This document shows positions 62,778-64,000 of a stretch of DNA of 64,000 nucleotides, in pieces. Made by a program: the position numbers and the translations under genes. The DNA lies in assembly GCF_025847275.1 (NCBI RefSeq), contig NZ_JAOZEV010000007.1:124001-188000 (forward strand), written 5' to 3'. The notes beneath the pieces are model-generated. The model worked only from the letters and a program-made list of their open reading frames with translations, had not been told where the DNA came from and ran no database searches. The number at the start of each line of letters is the position of its first letter. Positions within the stretch are counted from its first letter, which is position 1. The DNA comes from Flavobacterium frigoritolerans (GTDB lineage Bacteria; Bacteroidota; Bacteroidia; Flavobacteriales; Flavobacteriaceae).

Positions 62778-63544
62778 AGTAATGCATTAATATATTTTTA
62801 ATCCCATTAATTTTTTTTGAAATCGGTATCTAGCAATAATTATTTCTCTATTATGAATCCTAATAATCTTTAATATTCTTTGGATTAGATTAGTGGCTTT
62901 TATATTGACTGCTATATCAAAAGATATATTAAAAATCTAACGTAATAATTGAGCAAAATAACTAGAGAATAAGAAAGCTATAAAAGTGCTTTACTTTTCC
63001 AATATATGATATTCGATAAAAAAATTGAAGTTAGATAGGATTTAATAAAAACATAGCTACTATAAGTTTTATTAATATAATGATAAGTCTTTTTCGTTTC
63101 TATCTCAACTTATAACTTTATTAATCAAATACTATCAATACATTAAATGATCAAGTTGACCTCGACTTTTCTTAAGTTATAAATATCACCTACACTAAAA
63201 AAATCAGGATTTATCATTAAAATTTATAATGTGAATTATATTACTAAAGTAAATTAACTTCCTGAAAATAAAACATTGATACACAATTTATTATAAAACA
63301 AATAATACTACAAATTTATCTGTTGTACTGCATCATAAAATGTGAAATAATATATTTATTCTATAAAAAATAAGTAATAACTTTATTCTTGTTTTCCACA
63401 AACATTCAATTTTATGTATTTTTTTCTTTGAAAAAATGATAATATAAAATAGATTAATCCCCATTTAATCAGATTGACTTTTAAATACCACTTATTACCT
63501 TTTACTCAAATCATTATTTTTTTTAATTGTTAAAACCTACTATT
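62778..63544. other. AT-rich intergenic region between divergent surface-protein genes
   Basis: 767 bases without an open frame of note. It must contain the promoters of the giant adhesin (leftward) and the glycine-rich protein (rightward), but I find no full TAnnTTTG box at a convincing distance. No repeats or RNA structure stand out. Confidence 0.5.
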
Positions 63545-64000
63545 ATGAAACTAAAATTATTCTTATTACTCGTTTTTATCAGTATTTATTCGTGGTCCCA
63601 AACCACTAAATCATTTACTACCAATGGTACCTTTATTGTCCCCGCAGGTTTAACCAGTATTTATGCTAAGGCCTGGGGTGGCGGAGGTGCTGGTGGCGGA
63701 GCCAGTGGTGCCGGACTACTTTGGGGAAGAGGTGCAGCCGGGGGTAGCGGTGGCGCTGCTGTCGAATCTGTACTAACTGTCGTTCCAGGAACAACTTTAA
63801 ATGTGGTTGTTGCTGGCCAAACACCTGGAACTATAGGCGCTAATGGTACAGCAGGTGGGCATTCTACCATTACTCAGTATCAAAATATTTTTTTGGCCGC
63901 TGGAGGATTAGGTGGTGGGGCCAATAACTCCGAGACACCCCCAGATGCAACGCCAGCAGCACAATTTGATGATTCAGCATCAACTAATGGGGTTACTAAA
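63545..64000 (+). CDS. Glycine-rich secreted surface protein (partial, C-terminus outside window)
   Basis: The frame is open from ATG 63545 to the window edge (152 codons). It begins with a signal peptide (cleaved after SWSQ, about residue 19), followed by TTKSFTTNGTFIVPAGLTSI and a glycine-rich region (AWGGGGAGGGASGAG, GGLGGGANNSE). This glycine-rich opening is typical of large flavobacterial surface proteins that usually end in a type IX sorting domain; the end is not visible here. It is divergent from the giant adhesin. Confidence 0.8.
   Translation, partial: MKLKLFLLLVFISIYSWSQTTKSFTTNGTFIVPAGLTSIYAKAWGGGGAGGGASGAGLLWGRGAAGGSGGAAVESVLTVVPGTTLNVVVAGQTPGTIGANGTAGGHSTITQYQNIFLAAGGLGGGANNSETPPDATPAAQFDDSASTNGVTK

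Noticed and set aside
63661..63870. Proline/alanine-rich reverse frame of 69 codons
   Set aside because: It is the complement of the glycine-rich repeat region of the surface protein gene; low-complexity shadow.

Overview
The window looks like a chromosomal segment of a member of the Flavobacteriaceae (Flavobacterium or a close relative). It is AT-rich, carries a SusC/SusD pair, a type B sorting domain of the type IX secretion system on a giant surface protein, several sites fitting the Bacteroidota -7 box TAnnTTTG, and Bacteroidota-type conjugation genes (TraE/F/G/J/K/L/M/N). This assignment is inferred from gene content alone.

About 1.7-48.3 kb reads as an integrative and conjugative element or its remnant. 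Its left part (1.7-6.8 kb) is a mobile mutagenesis cassette: a compact DnaE-type polymerase and a DinB polymerase, expressed divergently from a LexA-like self-cleaving repressor, with two related palindromic operators between them. A YhcG-type nuclease follows. Then comes the mobilisation module (8.0-11.9 kb): coupling protein, relaxase, MobA-like accessory protein and an oriT-like cluster of inverted repeats. The transfer apparatus lies 23 kb further on (34.7-47.7 kb), followed by two small DNA-binding proteins. No integrase was found in the window.

Between mobilisation and transfer genes lies cargo (12.4-34 kb). Its most striking part is a MauE-like redox membrane protein, three tandem copies of a four-cysteine secreted peptide gene spaced exactly 600 bp apart, an S9 peptidase, a SusD/SusC importer pair and a membrane-bound TPR/AraC regulator. 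I infer a peptide-centred system: oxidative folding, export, and re-uptake or breakdown. Further on are two lipoproteins, a second AraC regulator, and a run of small orphan genes, each with a short hairpin beside it, that resemble stand-alone immunity genes. One of these genes is frameshifted.

The transfer operon is preceded by a terminator and G-rich direct repeats. Between its first gene and traE it holds a compact structured RNA of about 90 nt that ends in a terminator, a likely attenuator.

Right of 48.4 kb the content is flavobacterial surface biology: a papain-like lipoprotein protease, secreted proteins, an IS relic that joins parts of two IS families, an OmpH-like protein, a tandem duplication of a secreted protein gene (second copy frameshifted), a 2319-residue type IX secretion adhesin and the start of a glycine-rich surface protein. 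No rRNA, tRNA or CRISPR array was seen.
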